A stretch of DNA of 64,000 nt from Ichthyophis bannanicus (lineage: Eukaryota > Chordata > Amphibia > Gymnophiona > Ichthyophiidae), in contig CM066032.1 of assembly GCA_033557465.1 (NCBI GenBank), forward strand, positions 60,982,955-61,046,954, given 5' to 3'. This document shows positions 21,049 to 31,179 of this stretch, piece after piece (position 1 is the first letter of the stretch; the number at the start of each line of letters is the position of its first letter). The notes beneath the pieces were generated by a model that was not told the DNA's origin, did not search any database, and worked only from the letters and a program-made list of their open reading frames with translations. A program made the position numbers and the translations under genes.

Positions 21049-22235
21049 TAAATGGATTAAGCAAGACTGGACATGAACTGAAATGGTGCATCCTTTGTTG
21101 AGAAAGCAGATAATATGCACATGTAGTGATGAACCGGAGATCTTGGGAAGCAAATACTATACCCCATATATCAGGGTTCTGTTCTTGAAAGCAAGGCTAT
21201 ACTGCATAGCGTATAGCAGGTGAATTCTGAGGGCCTCCTCGAGACTTGTAGAGTGATTTCCTCAAAAACCTATTATCCCGGAGTGATGCCAACAGTAGTT
21301 TTTGCAAGATTCTATATAAAGAAACTGGGGTAACCACTGACTTAAGAGAGGGAGTAAGGTAGTGCTTATGTAGATAATGCATATAGAACAGCGGCAGTTT
21401 TTAGAAATTATGCTATCTTCTGATATGGGAGATTGTTCCAACTTTCGGAGAGGTATGTTTAAGACAAACTGCGGATTGGGGAAATCTATCCACCCTCCCT
21501 AGGGGATCGGATGGATCATGCTGAAACTTTTGTCTTAGGCCTGTCCATATGATTATGATATCATGTTTAATTTCATTAAGGTTTATGCAGGGAAACTGCA
21601 GACAAATAGATTTCCTCCCAGTTCAACATACAAAGTATATTCACAGAGCTGAGAGGGAGTTTGTTTCATTATTGAGTCACGCAGTAGGAGAACATAGGAC
21701 GGGGTCTTGTTTCCTTTACTAACCCCAGATCTCATTCAACTGCTGCGTTGCGAGCTGCAAGCCAACAGTGGGCTAAAGGGGGGATGGTTTTTAGGGATCC
21801 CTCGGGATAGGAAGGATACATGGGCCAGAAAACGGATGTGTACATAACGGTGATGCAAGAAGTGACTATCAGTGTAAGAGCAATTAGGGAGGGAGGGGCT
21901 CTACATATACCAGGGTAACATAATAAAGCGGGACTCCTAAGGGGCAGTGATGGAATGGAGGGTTAGAAGGGACAGATCAGATGGGGATGATTTGGGAGAG
22001 GGAAAGAGAGGATCAAAGGCAAGGAGAGGAGGGGGGAGGGACTGGGAAGAGGGGGTCAAGGGGGGGAGCAAGGAGATACACATAGCACCCACGATGTTGA
22101 TAGAGGCTAGACACCATATAGTTGCGAGAGGAAAGAGAGAGTTGGGGCTGGGCTTGGGGGTGCGTGCCCTAGGATGGGGGAGCCTGCGCTGGAGTTGCCC
22201 TACAAGTAACCTTCATAAGAAGTGCGATTGGAGGG
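21049..22235 (+). other. L1 inter-ORF region, noncoding or decayed
   Basis: No supported frame between ORF1 and the endonuclease start; a G/A-rich stretch at 21940-22080. It is longer than the usual L1 inter-ORF spacer, so it may include unrecognised decayed or inserted sequence. Confidence 0.5.
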
Positions 22236-22239
22236 GGGA

Positions 22240-22992
22240 ATATGGGTAAGGACATTAAGTTGGTGTCTTGGACTGTATGTGGACTCGGGTCCCCAATCAA
22301 AAGATATAAGGTGCTGCAGCAGCTGGGGGGCAAGGCGAGCTGACGTGGCGTTGTTACAGGAAATACATTTATCACCCGAGGAACAGGCTAAGCTGCGTAA
22401 AAATTGGGTGGATAAAATATAAGGAGCGCTGGTAGTGAGGAAAAAGAGAGGAGTAACTATACTGATTGCCAAGAGCTCCGCTTGGTTGGAACAAACGGTA
22501 GAGGCTGATCCCGAGGGGAAATACGTGTTTGTGCGTGGACTACTATATGGTAAGCCAGTGGTCTTGGCTTCCATATATGCTCCTAATGTATATGAGGCAT
22601 GGTTCTATCAGTGCCTCACCCGATGTATAACACAATTTGCAAATAGCCAACTCATAATGGGAGGAGATTTCAACTGTGCTCTGGATGGGGATCTGGACAG
22701 GACTCGGGGGGGGGGGATGAGACCTCAAGACCAGCGAAGTGCGCGCCGCTTAAGGGGTCTGTGTGAAGGATATGATCTACTGAATGTTTGGAAGGTCTTG
22801 CATCCAGAGACCAGAGAATATACCCACTTGTTGCGGGCACATGGCTCTTGGTCTATAATCGACTACTTTTTCATCTCTGCGGCTTTGTTCAAACAGGTAA
22901 CTTTGAACAATACATTAAAGACAAATGGGATGCTTACAACTGAGAACACTGGAGTCAACCCATTATATTCTGGGAGGTGGGTAAGACGGTGA
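22240..22992 (+). pseudogene. L1 ORF2 endonuclease domain
   Basis: Pieces in several frames encode the apurinic-type endonuclease: an ADVALLQEIHLSPEEQ segment, GVTILIAKSSAWLEQ, ASIYAPNVYEA, the LIMGGDFNCALDGDLDR catalytic block and SWSIIDYFFIS. Stops and frameshifts occur at about 22425 and 22990. Confidence 0.8.
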
Positions 22993-23429
22993 TGCGGCGT
23001 GAGATAATGAGTTACCTACATCTTAAACGCAGGCGGTTAAGCAATAAAATACTACAGCTTGAACGTGACTTGAGAAGGGCGCATCACCGCTATTCATCGC
23101 ACCTGTGTGCAGAAACTAAAGCACAGTTCCACAACATATAGAACACATTAGGTATGCTGATACATCAGAGAGCTAAGAAATCTCTGAGGTTTTACTGTTA
23201 TAAGTTGTATGGGTTTGGAAACAGAGCAGGGAGGTTGCTGTCCTTGCTGGTCCGAGCAGAGGGGGGCTTGAGGTTTGTGAGGCCCCTAAGCGGGAGGATG
23301 GTTCTCTACAATCCACAGCAACAGGAGTGGAAAAAGCATTCTGTGATTTCTATCAGCAGTTATACAGAGCAGAAGAGGTTGATGGGAAGATGGGAGCCTC
23401 TTCCATTCAATCGTGTGCTCTCTCGAAGT

Positions 23430-23655
23430 TGATTCCTGTCCAAGATTCCTGTCCAAGCCTACAAATTGTATATATTGTATATATTGTGGTTGTACATAGT
23501 TACCCTGTTAGCCAAGTTGAATATCCTGTTCATATGTAAACACAAAGTACTATTGGAAATGTGTATGTTCACTGTTTATTGTAAACCGCGCTGATGCTGA
23601 ATAGCGCGGTATAAAAGAGACTTTAAATAAATAAATAAAATAAATAAATAAGTAG
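23430..23655 (+). mobile_element. L2/SINE 3'-end insertion in L1 ORF2
   Basis: Contains TAAACCGCGCTGATGCTGAA, then GCGCGGTAT, and a (AATAAATA)n tail, the same 3' end as the L2 at 38690-42120. A short direct repeat (TTCCTGTCCAAG twice, 23431-23456) marks the left edge. Confidence 0.75.
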
Positions 23656-23659
23656 CAGA

Positions 23660-24800
23660 AATAAACGCCCCTATCTCAGTGCAAGAAGTCCAGAAAGGAT
23701 TCAAAAGTTTAAAAGCCGGATGTGCACCGGGGCCAAATGAGTTTCATGGGGAATTTTATAAGTTGATGGCAAATAGAATGACTATTTCAATGGTGGACTA
23801 CTATACAGGTTTGGTCCAGCGAGGAAACTTTCCATATGAGCCCAATAAGGCGCTGGTCACCGTGCTCCCCAAACATGGTAGGGACCCCACTCTTCCGGGC
23901 TCTTATTGCCCGATATCCCTCAGTGTAGATATTAAACTATTGGCAAAAATTAAGGTGGATCAGTTAGCGGCCCACCTGCCTGATCTGATACATGGTAATC
24001 AGATGGGGTTTGTGCGGGATAGGAGTGTAGCCATATAGTGTTCACAAAGTCCTGGATTCTATGTGTGCTAGCTTAGCGAAAGGGAGATCTTCCAGGCTTA
24101 TCAGCTTTGATCCTGAAAAAGCATTTGACTGGGTGAACTAGCAATTTATGTATCAAGTACTGGATGAAATAGGGTTACAAGGTTTTTTGTGGATATCGTG
24201 CATGTACTGTACTCAGACCCAAAAGGGGTGATTCTAGTTAATGGGAACCTGTCACCTGAGTTTTCTATCCACCGAGGCACAAGACAGGGATGACCTCTTT
24301 CCCTGATACTGTTCATATTAACTCTGGAGACTTTGTTGAACAGGATTAGAGCTGCGGAAGATCTTAGTGGTATTAGGGTAGGCACAGAGGAATTTTGGGT
24401 GACTGGCTTTGCGGATGACCTCTTAGTGCATCTGGATGATCCAATACAGAGCCTGACCTCACTGCTGAGAGTGCTTGCGGAATATAGAACCCTATCTGGC
24501 TTAAAAGTAAATCTTGATAAATCTGTGGCCCTCCCCTTGGACCCCCTTTTACCAGCTAAGTGGCCAGGAGCGTTTCCATTAAAATGGGCAGTCGGATGTT
24601 TTAAATATTTAGGAATACATATCCTCGCTCGCTTATCTGACCTATACCATGTCAATATATCCTGCCTATTGAAGGACCTGGAGGCAAGGATGCAGTGGTG
24701 GCGAGATCTTCCATTGATGTTGAGTGGCCGGATTGCTTTATTTAAGATGAGCCTTTTCCCGAGATGGCTATATGTACTGCAAACACTACCGATGATGTGA
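23660..24800 (+). pseudogene. L1 ORF2 reverse transcriptase
   Basis: Frames 23679-24038 and 24333-24800 cover the RT: KSLKAGCAPGPNEFHGEFYK, PGSYCPISLSVDIKLLAKI, NQMGFVRDRS, then the catalytic loop VTGFADDLLVHLDD (FADD) and the thumb SGLKVNLDKS. The palm between 24040 and 24330 is broken by stops. It should prime on nicked target DNA but is inactive. Confidence 0.8.
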
Positions 24801-24807
24801 AAAAGGC

Positions 24808-25890
24808 ATGACATCTGACTATTTGAAAAGTATACTAACCGGTTATTGTGGGGGGCAGACACCAGCGTGTTCACTTGGCAGTACTGACATGTCCATAGGA
24901 CGGGGAGGGATGGGTTTCACCGACCTCAAAAGATATAATATGGCTTATCTACTAAGGCACGTTAGGGATTGGTTGTGGGACACAGAGGATTACATGCTGA
25001 TGGTTATGGCCAACGCCCCAGCGAAACTGTTGCATGTGAGGTACCTACTACATGCTAGATCGAGCGGCGATACCAACTCTCTGGCACATGCAGTTTTGTG
25101 GGCTCCAATTTGTCATGCCTGGCATTATCTTTGTGGATGCTTGGGGTGGCCTTTCCATGTCTCTTCCTTCATCCCACTGTGTGGAAATGGGGACTTGCCA
25201 GCGGATATAGCGAATGCTGGTTTCCTACATTGGAAGCGTGCAGGGATACTTAATATAGAACAAGTAGTTACAGAAAAAGGAACCCTTGTAGATTTCTCTA
25301 GTTTATGTGCGCAGTTTGGTTTAGGACAGAATGATTACTACCCCTACCTTCAGGTTAACAGCTATGTTTGGGGGCTGCCAGCGGAATGCATAGAGAAAAT
25401 TCTCCTGGTGGGTCGGGGGAAGGGCAGGCATGGATATCCCATTTGCAAAAGGCCTTGACTGAACTTGAATCTCCGCCAACAGAATGCGAGTTAGCACGGG
25501 TTTGGATGCAGGATCTGGAAACAATGTTAAAGGAAGAGATGGTACTGAAAGCTTTTGCAGGGATACCGTCATTGAGTGTGTCGGTACCATATCGAGATCT
25601 GCAATATAAACTCCTGTGATGTATGTTCTTCACCCCACGAAGGGCAGGGAGAGCGGGGATAGTGGACACAGATCGGTGCCCGCGGTGTAGGGAAAGTGCA
25701 GCTACATTAGGACATATGTTCTGGAAGTGTCCTGTAGCATCTGCATACTGGACCAAAATACAAGGATATCTAGGAAAGTGTTTGGGCATGACGCTGAAGC
25801 TACCCTCTGCTGCCCTGGTGCTAGATGTTTGGGGACCCGAAGCCGTTGCAACGGATTCACCGTGGGCCATCTTTGAATGGCTATGATTAG
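24808..25890 (+). pseudogene. L1 ORF2 C-terminal region with zinc finger
   Basis: Frames 24808-25458, 25368-25619 and 25623-25886 encode the long C-terminal region, with GGMGFTDLKRYNMAYLLRH and the Cys/His finger RCPRCRESAATLGHMFWKCP. That finger is typical of L1/Tx1 ORF2 and contributes to RNA binding. Confidence 0.8.
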
Positions 25891-26631
25891 CCTTGGTAGT
25901 GGCTCAGCAGGTTATACTAAACAACTGGTTATCTTTGAGGGGACCAACTTACGGGCAATGGCAAATTCTCTTCTATACAGTGAAGATATCAGAAAAAATA
26001 AGGGCATATGGACATGACGAGATGGAGGGTCTTCCTTGAAGGGTGGGGACAGCACTTCCAGCTCTTAACGCACTGAGAAAGAAGCAGGGTACTTAATCAT
26101 TGAGCATGATAATTAAAGTTATTGAGTCTCCTCGGGGGGGGGGGGGGGAGGAAGGGGGGCAGGAAGAGAAGGTGGAAAGGAATAGAGGCGGGGAATCTAG
26201 GAAAGATGATCAACCTCCTGAGTTCTCCACTGAACGTAGAAGGATGAGATGAATGTACAAGGTTGAGGAAACTAGAATGGGTAGAATCATAGGAGGAAGA
26301 GGAATCAAGAGGAATAGATAAGGAAGATAAGGTAAAGTGTCCTCCTCTCACATATTTTTCTCCTTTTTTCTTCGCTTCTAGAACCTGACCACATAATAGG
26401 TAGGATTAGATTGTAGGCCCACAGGGAGGGGAAGGAGGGGAGAGACCTGAGACCGTGGGAATAAGGGTAAGAGGGGAGGGGGGGGGGGGAAAGAGGAGGG
26501 ATGGGAATAACGTTGAAAATGTCAGTACAATATGTTGTTACCTTGTAATGTACTGTATAAAAATCATTTTGATTTTGGTAAAGTTTGATGTATCATGGAT
26601 GTTACTGGCTCAATAAACAGTTCTAACATAA

Positions 26632-26644
26632 AAGTAGGGTCTTC
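26632..26644. repeat. L1-Tx1 TSD, right
   Basis: Partner of 20030-20042; the PLE sequence resumes directly after it. Confidence 0.8.
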
Positions 26645-26699
26645 AGACAATACCTAGTAGTACTGCTGATCTGAGAACTGGGAGACTAAATCGTGATGA

Positions 26700-26830
26700 T
26701 AGCCATCTTGGGATTGTAGTTTATTGCAAAAGGGTTTTGCCCTCCTTATCAATGGTCCAACAAAAAGTCTTTCTTTATGTTATGCTTTATTAGCCTAGTC
26801 TAGTTGTGCTGATTGACTAATGCTACAACA
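26700..26830. repeat. PLE inverted terminal repeat, 5' side
   Basis: Inverted copy of 14735-14885. Confidence 0.65.
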
Positions 26831-26984
26831 AGGGTAAAGTTTTTTATGATCTTTATATTTTGCATAGTACAGGGGGAACTGCATCAGTTTATTTCTCTGG
26901 TGTTGCACTGCATGCAGAGCCTGGCTTCTTGGGGTTTCAATTTAATTTTTGTCTACGAGATGGTGCAGGACTGGGGGAAGATGC

Positions 26985-27720
26985 TAGACCAATAAGGAGG
27001 GGGAAGGAAGGTTTGATGGTGGACCACCGGGGAAGGGGAAATAGGGAGGACGCCAGACATGATGGGGGGATAGAATAGGTTGTATGGCAGGGAGATTCTT
27101 GATATGGGGGTGGTATAGGACAGGGAGGCAAAGGATATGTTGGACATGGGGGAGGGGGAACGAGGGAGACAGAGGAGATGCTGGACAGGGAAGGGAGGGA
27201 GACAGACAGGAGATGCTTGACATGGGGGAGTCCTGAGCAAGGAGACAGGGGATGCTGGATATGGGTAGGAAGATGACTGGTGAGACAGAGGAAATTATGG
27301 CATTTGTGGAGGAATTTGGGAAACAAATGATATACTGGATAAAGGAGGGGAGGACTAGGGAAATACAGGAGATAAGAGTCATGGGGGAAACTACAGAAAC
27401 AGAGGAGATGGTGGAACAAGGAGGGGGAAAGACAGGAGATTTTTGACATTGGAGGGGGTTACAGGAAAGGTGAGAGAGAAGAGATGCTGGATATAGAGGG
27501 TGCAACAACTGGTGAGATTGAACATTAAGAGTAGGACTAGGAAGACAGAAAAGATACTGGTAAGGGGAATGGGAACTAGGGAGACAGAAGAGATGCTGGA
27601 CATGTGTTGGGGATGGGGAAGGTGAGAGAGGAAAGATACTGGACACAGGGGGAAGAATTAGTAAACGACTGGGTAATAAGAGGCTTGAGAATGGGAAGGA
27701 TGGATGAGGGAAAATGATGG
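26985..27720. repeat. Purine-rich minisatellite, second array in the hAT element
   Basis: Same repeat family as 14050-14600: GATGCTGGACATGGGG variants near 27141, 27182, 27217 and 27256 (spacing 35-41), separated by GGGAGACAGAGGA. Frames on the minus strand (for example 27646-26984) are composition artefacts. Confidence 0.75.
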
Positions 27721-28010
27721 AAAGCTGTGGATAAATGCGGTAAACAGTGGTAGACTGACAATTAAATGGTAAAAGGAGAAGGAAAAAAACTGAAAAGAAA
27801 GATTAGTGTTACAGACTGATGTAGGTGATGACGGTGAAGACAGGAGAAAGAAGAAATGGCAAGTAGATAGGTGACCCTGGAAAAAAAGAGCTAAGAGAAG
27901 ACAGAGAAAAGCAGAAATCAGAGTCATTATAAAAATAAAATGGCCAGAAAACAAGCTAGAAAAAATAATTGTATTTTTCTATTCAGTGATTGAAATATAT
28001 GAGCTTTTGG

Positions 28011-28234
28011 AATGAACATCTGCAAGGAGTGTTGATAGTTATGGCTGGGGACTAACTCAGTGTAAAACTTTGGATGGGGACTTCAAAGCCCACTAGGAAG
28101 CTGTGCTTACTTCAGCATCAGACATACACATAGTGACCTCAGTCACATCCCTCACATCATGCACTGCTCACAGACACTCAGCCCCTGCAAATAAACACAC
28201 TCCTTGTCCCCCAGATGCTCAGCCCCCCCCACTC
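28011..28234. other. hAT element right-end spacer
   Basis: No ORF of interest; contains CA-rich words near 28120-28200. It lies between the minisatellite and a short MITE-like insert. Confidence 0.4.
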
Positions 28235-28400
28235 AGGGTCGACACATTAGGAGGTGGCAAACAGGGCAATTGCCCTGGACCCCCCGTGCCAAAGGGGGCC
28301 CCAAGTCCGCTCAGCTGAAGGAGGCATAGCCTGCAGGTGGGCTTTGGGGCCCCCATCATCAGTTTCTGCCTGGGGCCCCTGCATGTCTAACACCAGCCCT
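28235..28400. mobile_element. Short MITE-like insert with AGGG termini
   Basis: Begins AGGGTCGACACATTAGG and ends in the complement of AGGGCTGGTGTTAGACA, an imperfect inverted repeat enclosing GGGCAATTGCCC and GGGGGCCCC palindromes. A similar start is at about 29488. No clear target duplication. Confidence 0.4.
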
Positions 28401-28610
28401 AACCACAATGCAGTGTCATAACTTTGAAGCCCATATGTGTCAGGCATGTTGAGTACATTGAATAATTACTTTAAAAAGCATAGATTTACATATTTATATA
28501 TTTATATTTATGTTGTTTGAGTAATAATTTTATTTGATTAGTATCCAGGGTCACGTGAATTTTCCTCTGTTGAAATGGGGTCACATTGGAAAAAAGTTTC
28601 AGAAGCACTG

Positions 28611-28618
28611 GTCTAGCA
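28611..28618. repeat. 8-bp TSD GTCTAGCA, right
   Basis: Partner of 13674-13681. Confidence 0.85.
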
Positions 28619-29560
28619 GGATGATATGGAAACTTCTGTGTGTAAGAAAAGAAGTGAAGCAATGCAGCACTGTGCCCCATAGTGGTGAGATCTGTTAATC
28701 CACGGAGTAGCAATGAATGGTCAACCAGATCAACAGCAGCTGTGAGGGTTGAGAGACTAGAAGAATGACACTGACATGGTCAACGATGGAATGAATATCG
28801 CAAATCATGGACATATGCATAGTCTTGATGCTAAAACCTGAAGGCAATCCCGATTCTTTGCGACATAATGCATCTGATACCTTGATGTGCTGAATCAACT
28901 GAAATAGGACGATGCTCTCAGTAGATTTGACAAGAAAGGGAGATTAGAGAGGGGTTGGTAGTTTAAAGGATCAATAGGCTCTAGATTAGAGCATTTGAGC
29001 TTGTTGCATGTTTCCAGAGTGAAGGCATTTCGCTGGAGGTAAGGGAATCGTCAACCATGGTACAGATTAGTGGGAGTTAAATTAAGGGTAGAATTTTGAG
29101 TGGCTAAGAAGGTATAGGATTGGCAGAAGAGGTTGTGGATCACATTGAAACAAGAGTTTTGGCCACTAGGAATGGGTAGGCTTATTAAATGAGGATCAAG
29201 TAGTGGTGGATGGCAATACATAAGGATCAGAAAACTTAGATGGGGGCAAGTTGATTGCTGAGGTGGTGGATTGAGGGAAGTCTAAGTGACATCCACTTTG
29301 ATTTACAGGAAATGGCAAGTTGGTCAGCTGTCAAATTGGAAGTAGTGAGGTTAGGGTGGGTCAGAGAGGGACAGGTAAGATTGGATACAATATTAAATAA
29401 TTTCTGAGTGTGACTGCTATGCTTGTATGATGGTAAAGTAGTGAGCTTGTTTAGCCATGGTGATAGCTTCATGGTATTCTGAGGCAGGGCCAGCCCCTCC
29501 ATTGTGCGAGAATGTTGTTCGCACTGGGACCCGCGCTTCAGGGGGCCCCACACCAACAAT
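28619..29560 (-). mobile_element. L2-like LINE, 5' part (host of the nest)
   Basis: The minus strand encodes RT fingers (LSNQLAPI-type and LTADQLAISCKSKW), NLPFLVKS-type residues and the palm DLVDHSLLLRGLTDL, in several frames. The RT is decayed and ends at the hAT insertion. Its continuation is at 13085-13673. Confidence 0.55.
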
Positions 29561-30553
29561 TGAACACCTACAGGCAGAGTGGCTTTAGAGGGAGCCGGAG
29601 AGGCCCCGGCTTACCTCTAACAGCTGCCGAAGTGAAGAGTGTCTTTTTCCTTCACTTTGGCAGCTGTATTGTAGTTTAGAATGCTACCATGCTGAGGCCG
29701 GGAAACAGGAAGACCCCTTTGACCTCATGGGGGGGCTTGGATTGGAAATGGGCCGAGTGTGGGGGGAGCTAGGACTGGAAATGAGCTGATGGAGGGGCTA
29801 GGATAGGAAAGGAAATGGGCTGGTGGGGAGCTAAGATTGGAAATGGGCTGATGAAAGGCTAGGATAGGAAATGGGCTGATGGAGGGGGGACTTGGATTGG
29901 AAATGGACTGATGGAGGGGCTAGGAAAGGAATAGAAATGGGCTGATGTGGGGAGCTAGGACTGGAAATGGGCTGATGCGGGGACTAGAAGGGAGCAGATG
30001 CTGCGTGGGGGTGGAACTAGAAGGGAGCTGATGTTGGGGGAGGACTAGAATGGGATGGGGCTGGGAGAGTAAAATGGAGAGGGGGAAAATATTTGGTGTG
30101 GGAGGGAAGAAACATCTACTATTGGCCGGGTATTGGGAGAGTAAGTGAGGACTGAGGATGGAGGGGTAAAATTTGAGTGGATGAACAAGGAATAAAGAAA
30201 GATGGAGGAAACAGCAAAAGGAGAAAGATCAGTATGTTAAAGCAGATGTAGAGAGAGAATGGAAAAAAAGAACAAGAAGAAAGGATAAATGGACAGCAGA
30301 CAATGGAGAGTTAGCAGAAGACATGAAGAAAACAGAAGAAAGTGACTGGAGCAATTGCAACTGAAAAATAAAATGCACAAACAAAAGGGAGAAAAATACT
30401 TTTTTATTTTGAATTTATTAAATGAAATGTGTCAGCTCTGGGAAATGTGCTTCTCTAACGTCTGCATTTTGTTTAGTACAAGAGAAAATTAATTTATAGT
30501 TTTATTTCTGCAGTGTTGTTTGTACATTCCAAGTTTGGCTTTTGGGGTTCTCA
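29490..30553. repeat. G/A-rich region with 30-35-bp tandem motif
   Basis: From 29740 to 30060 the motif GGCTAGGATAGGAAATGGGCTGATGG and shorter variants recurs about nine times. It then grades into A/G-rich DNA and a spacer (30400-30550) resembling that of the hAT element at 26860-26990 and 27930-28010. It starts with CAGGGCCAGCCCC, like the MITE at 28235. Confidence 0.55.
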
Positions 30554-30768
30554 GCGTAGTTACTCACCTGTAACAGGTGATATCCGGGAACAGCAGGAAT
30601 TTAGTCTTCACATATGCGGTACCGACAAAGCCTGGGGAGCGGTACCGACAAAGCCTGCGCGGGACCGCTCCCCAGCGTCCAATAGGAACACTTTTGGGAG
30701 CATCCCTCAGCACATGCATGCTGCCTTCCCGCCTTTCCAACTGTCCCTCTTCAGTTAAGTTTGTAGCT
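30554..30768. repeat. DIRS-B 3' inverted terminal repeat
   Basis: Reverse complement of 36810-36983 with few differences; shares TAGTCTTCACATATG-type and CAACTGTCCCTCTTCAGTT blocks. The motif GGTACCGACAAAGCCTG is duplicated within it. Confidence 0.85.
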
Positions 30769-30842
30769 GAGTGAAAGGATAGAGGGAGAGAGGAAAGAGA
30801 CAAAGAGAGAGAGAGAGAGACAACTCCTAGGGGAGGTGGGTG

Positions 30843-30946
30843 GGTTGTGAAGACTAAATTCCTGCTGTTCCCGGAGATCACCTGTTACAGGTTAGTAACT
30901 ACGCTATCTCCAGGAACAAGCAGGAATGTAGTCTTCACATATGGGG
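30843..30946. repeat. DIRS-B internal complementary region
   Basis: The first half complements the outer 3' ITR (30554-30605), the second half the outer 5' ITR (to 36983); the joint is at about 30905. Confidence 0.85.
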
Positions 30947-31179
30947 ACTCCCTAGCTGAAGATGCCAGGGAGATAACCCAGGAAGCTGCCACCTATAGTA
31001 AGGTGGGCCATGCTTCCTCCCATGGATCTCTGGCATCCCACCAGGGTTGGTGGGTAGGAGCTGAATTAGGTCTGAAAGAGATTTTGAAGAACAGCTTGGC
31101 CAAAGAAGACATCCCGATGGGAGGCTTTATCTAGGCAGTAGTGGGCTGTAAAGGTATGTACCGAAGCCCAGGTGGCTGC

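Larger units (their letters stand above)
20043..26630 (+). mobile_element. L1 (Tx1-like) LINE
   Basis: A 6.6-kb element with a 13-bp target duplication, an intact ORF1 (20251-21048) and a broken ORF2 (about 22240-26030), followed by a purine-rich 3' UTR with G runs (26100-26520). The domain order, the RRM-type ORF1 and the C-terminal zinc finger fit the Tx1-like L1 group of amphibians and fishes. A short L2/SINE piece sits inside ORF2. Confidence 0.85.
14735..26830 (-). mobile_element. Penelope-like element (PLE), interrupted
   Basis: PLE sequence survives at 14735-16497, 19579-20042 and 26631-26830. In order on the minus strand it has RT blocks (19957-19590, 16497-16246), a linker (about 15880-15600) and a GIY-YIG endonuclease (about 15572-15309). 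The two ends are inverted copies of each other (14735-14885 and 26700-26830). Two later insertions, an L2 (16498-19578) and an L1-Tx1 (20043-26630), split it. The N-terminal part of the protein is missing. Confidence 0.8.
13682..28610. mobile_element. Non-autonomous hAT transposon with nested insertions
   Basis: The left end starts CAGCGTTTCCCAAACTGTGG and the right end is the complement of CAGTGCTTCTGAAACTTT. The two ends are imperfect inverted repeats with hAT-type CAG..CTG termini and a perfect 8-bp duplication outside. The element's own DNA is about 13682-14734 and 26831-28610 (about 2.8 kb): purine-rich minisatellites and short unique spacers, with no transposase. The rest is a Penelope element and the LINEs inside it. 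Confidence 0.75.

Noticed and set aside
22543..22728. Minus-strand ORF opposite the L1 endonuclease
   Set aside because: Antisense shadow of the endonuclease domain.
26937..27954. Long Ser/Pro/Leu-rich minus-strand ORFs
   Set aside because: They run antisense to a purine-rich minisatellite; composition alone keeps frames open. The same applies to 13999-14656.
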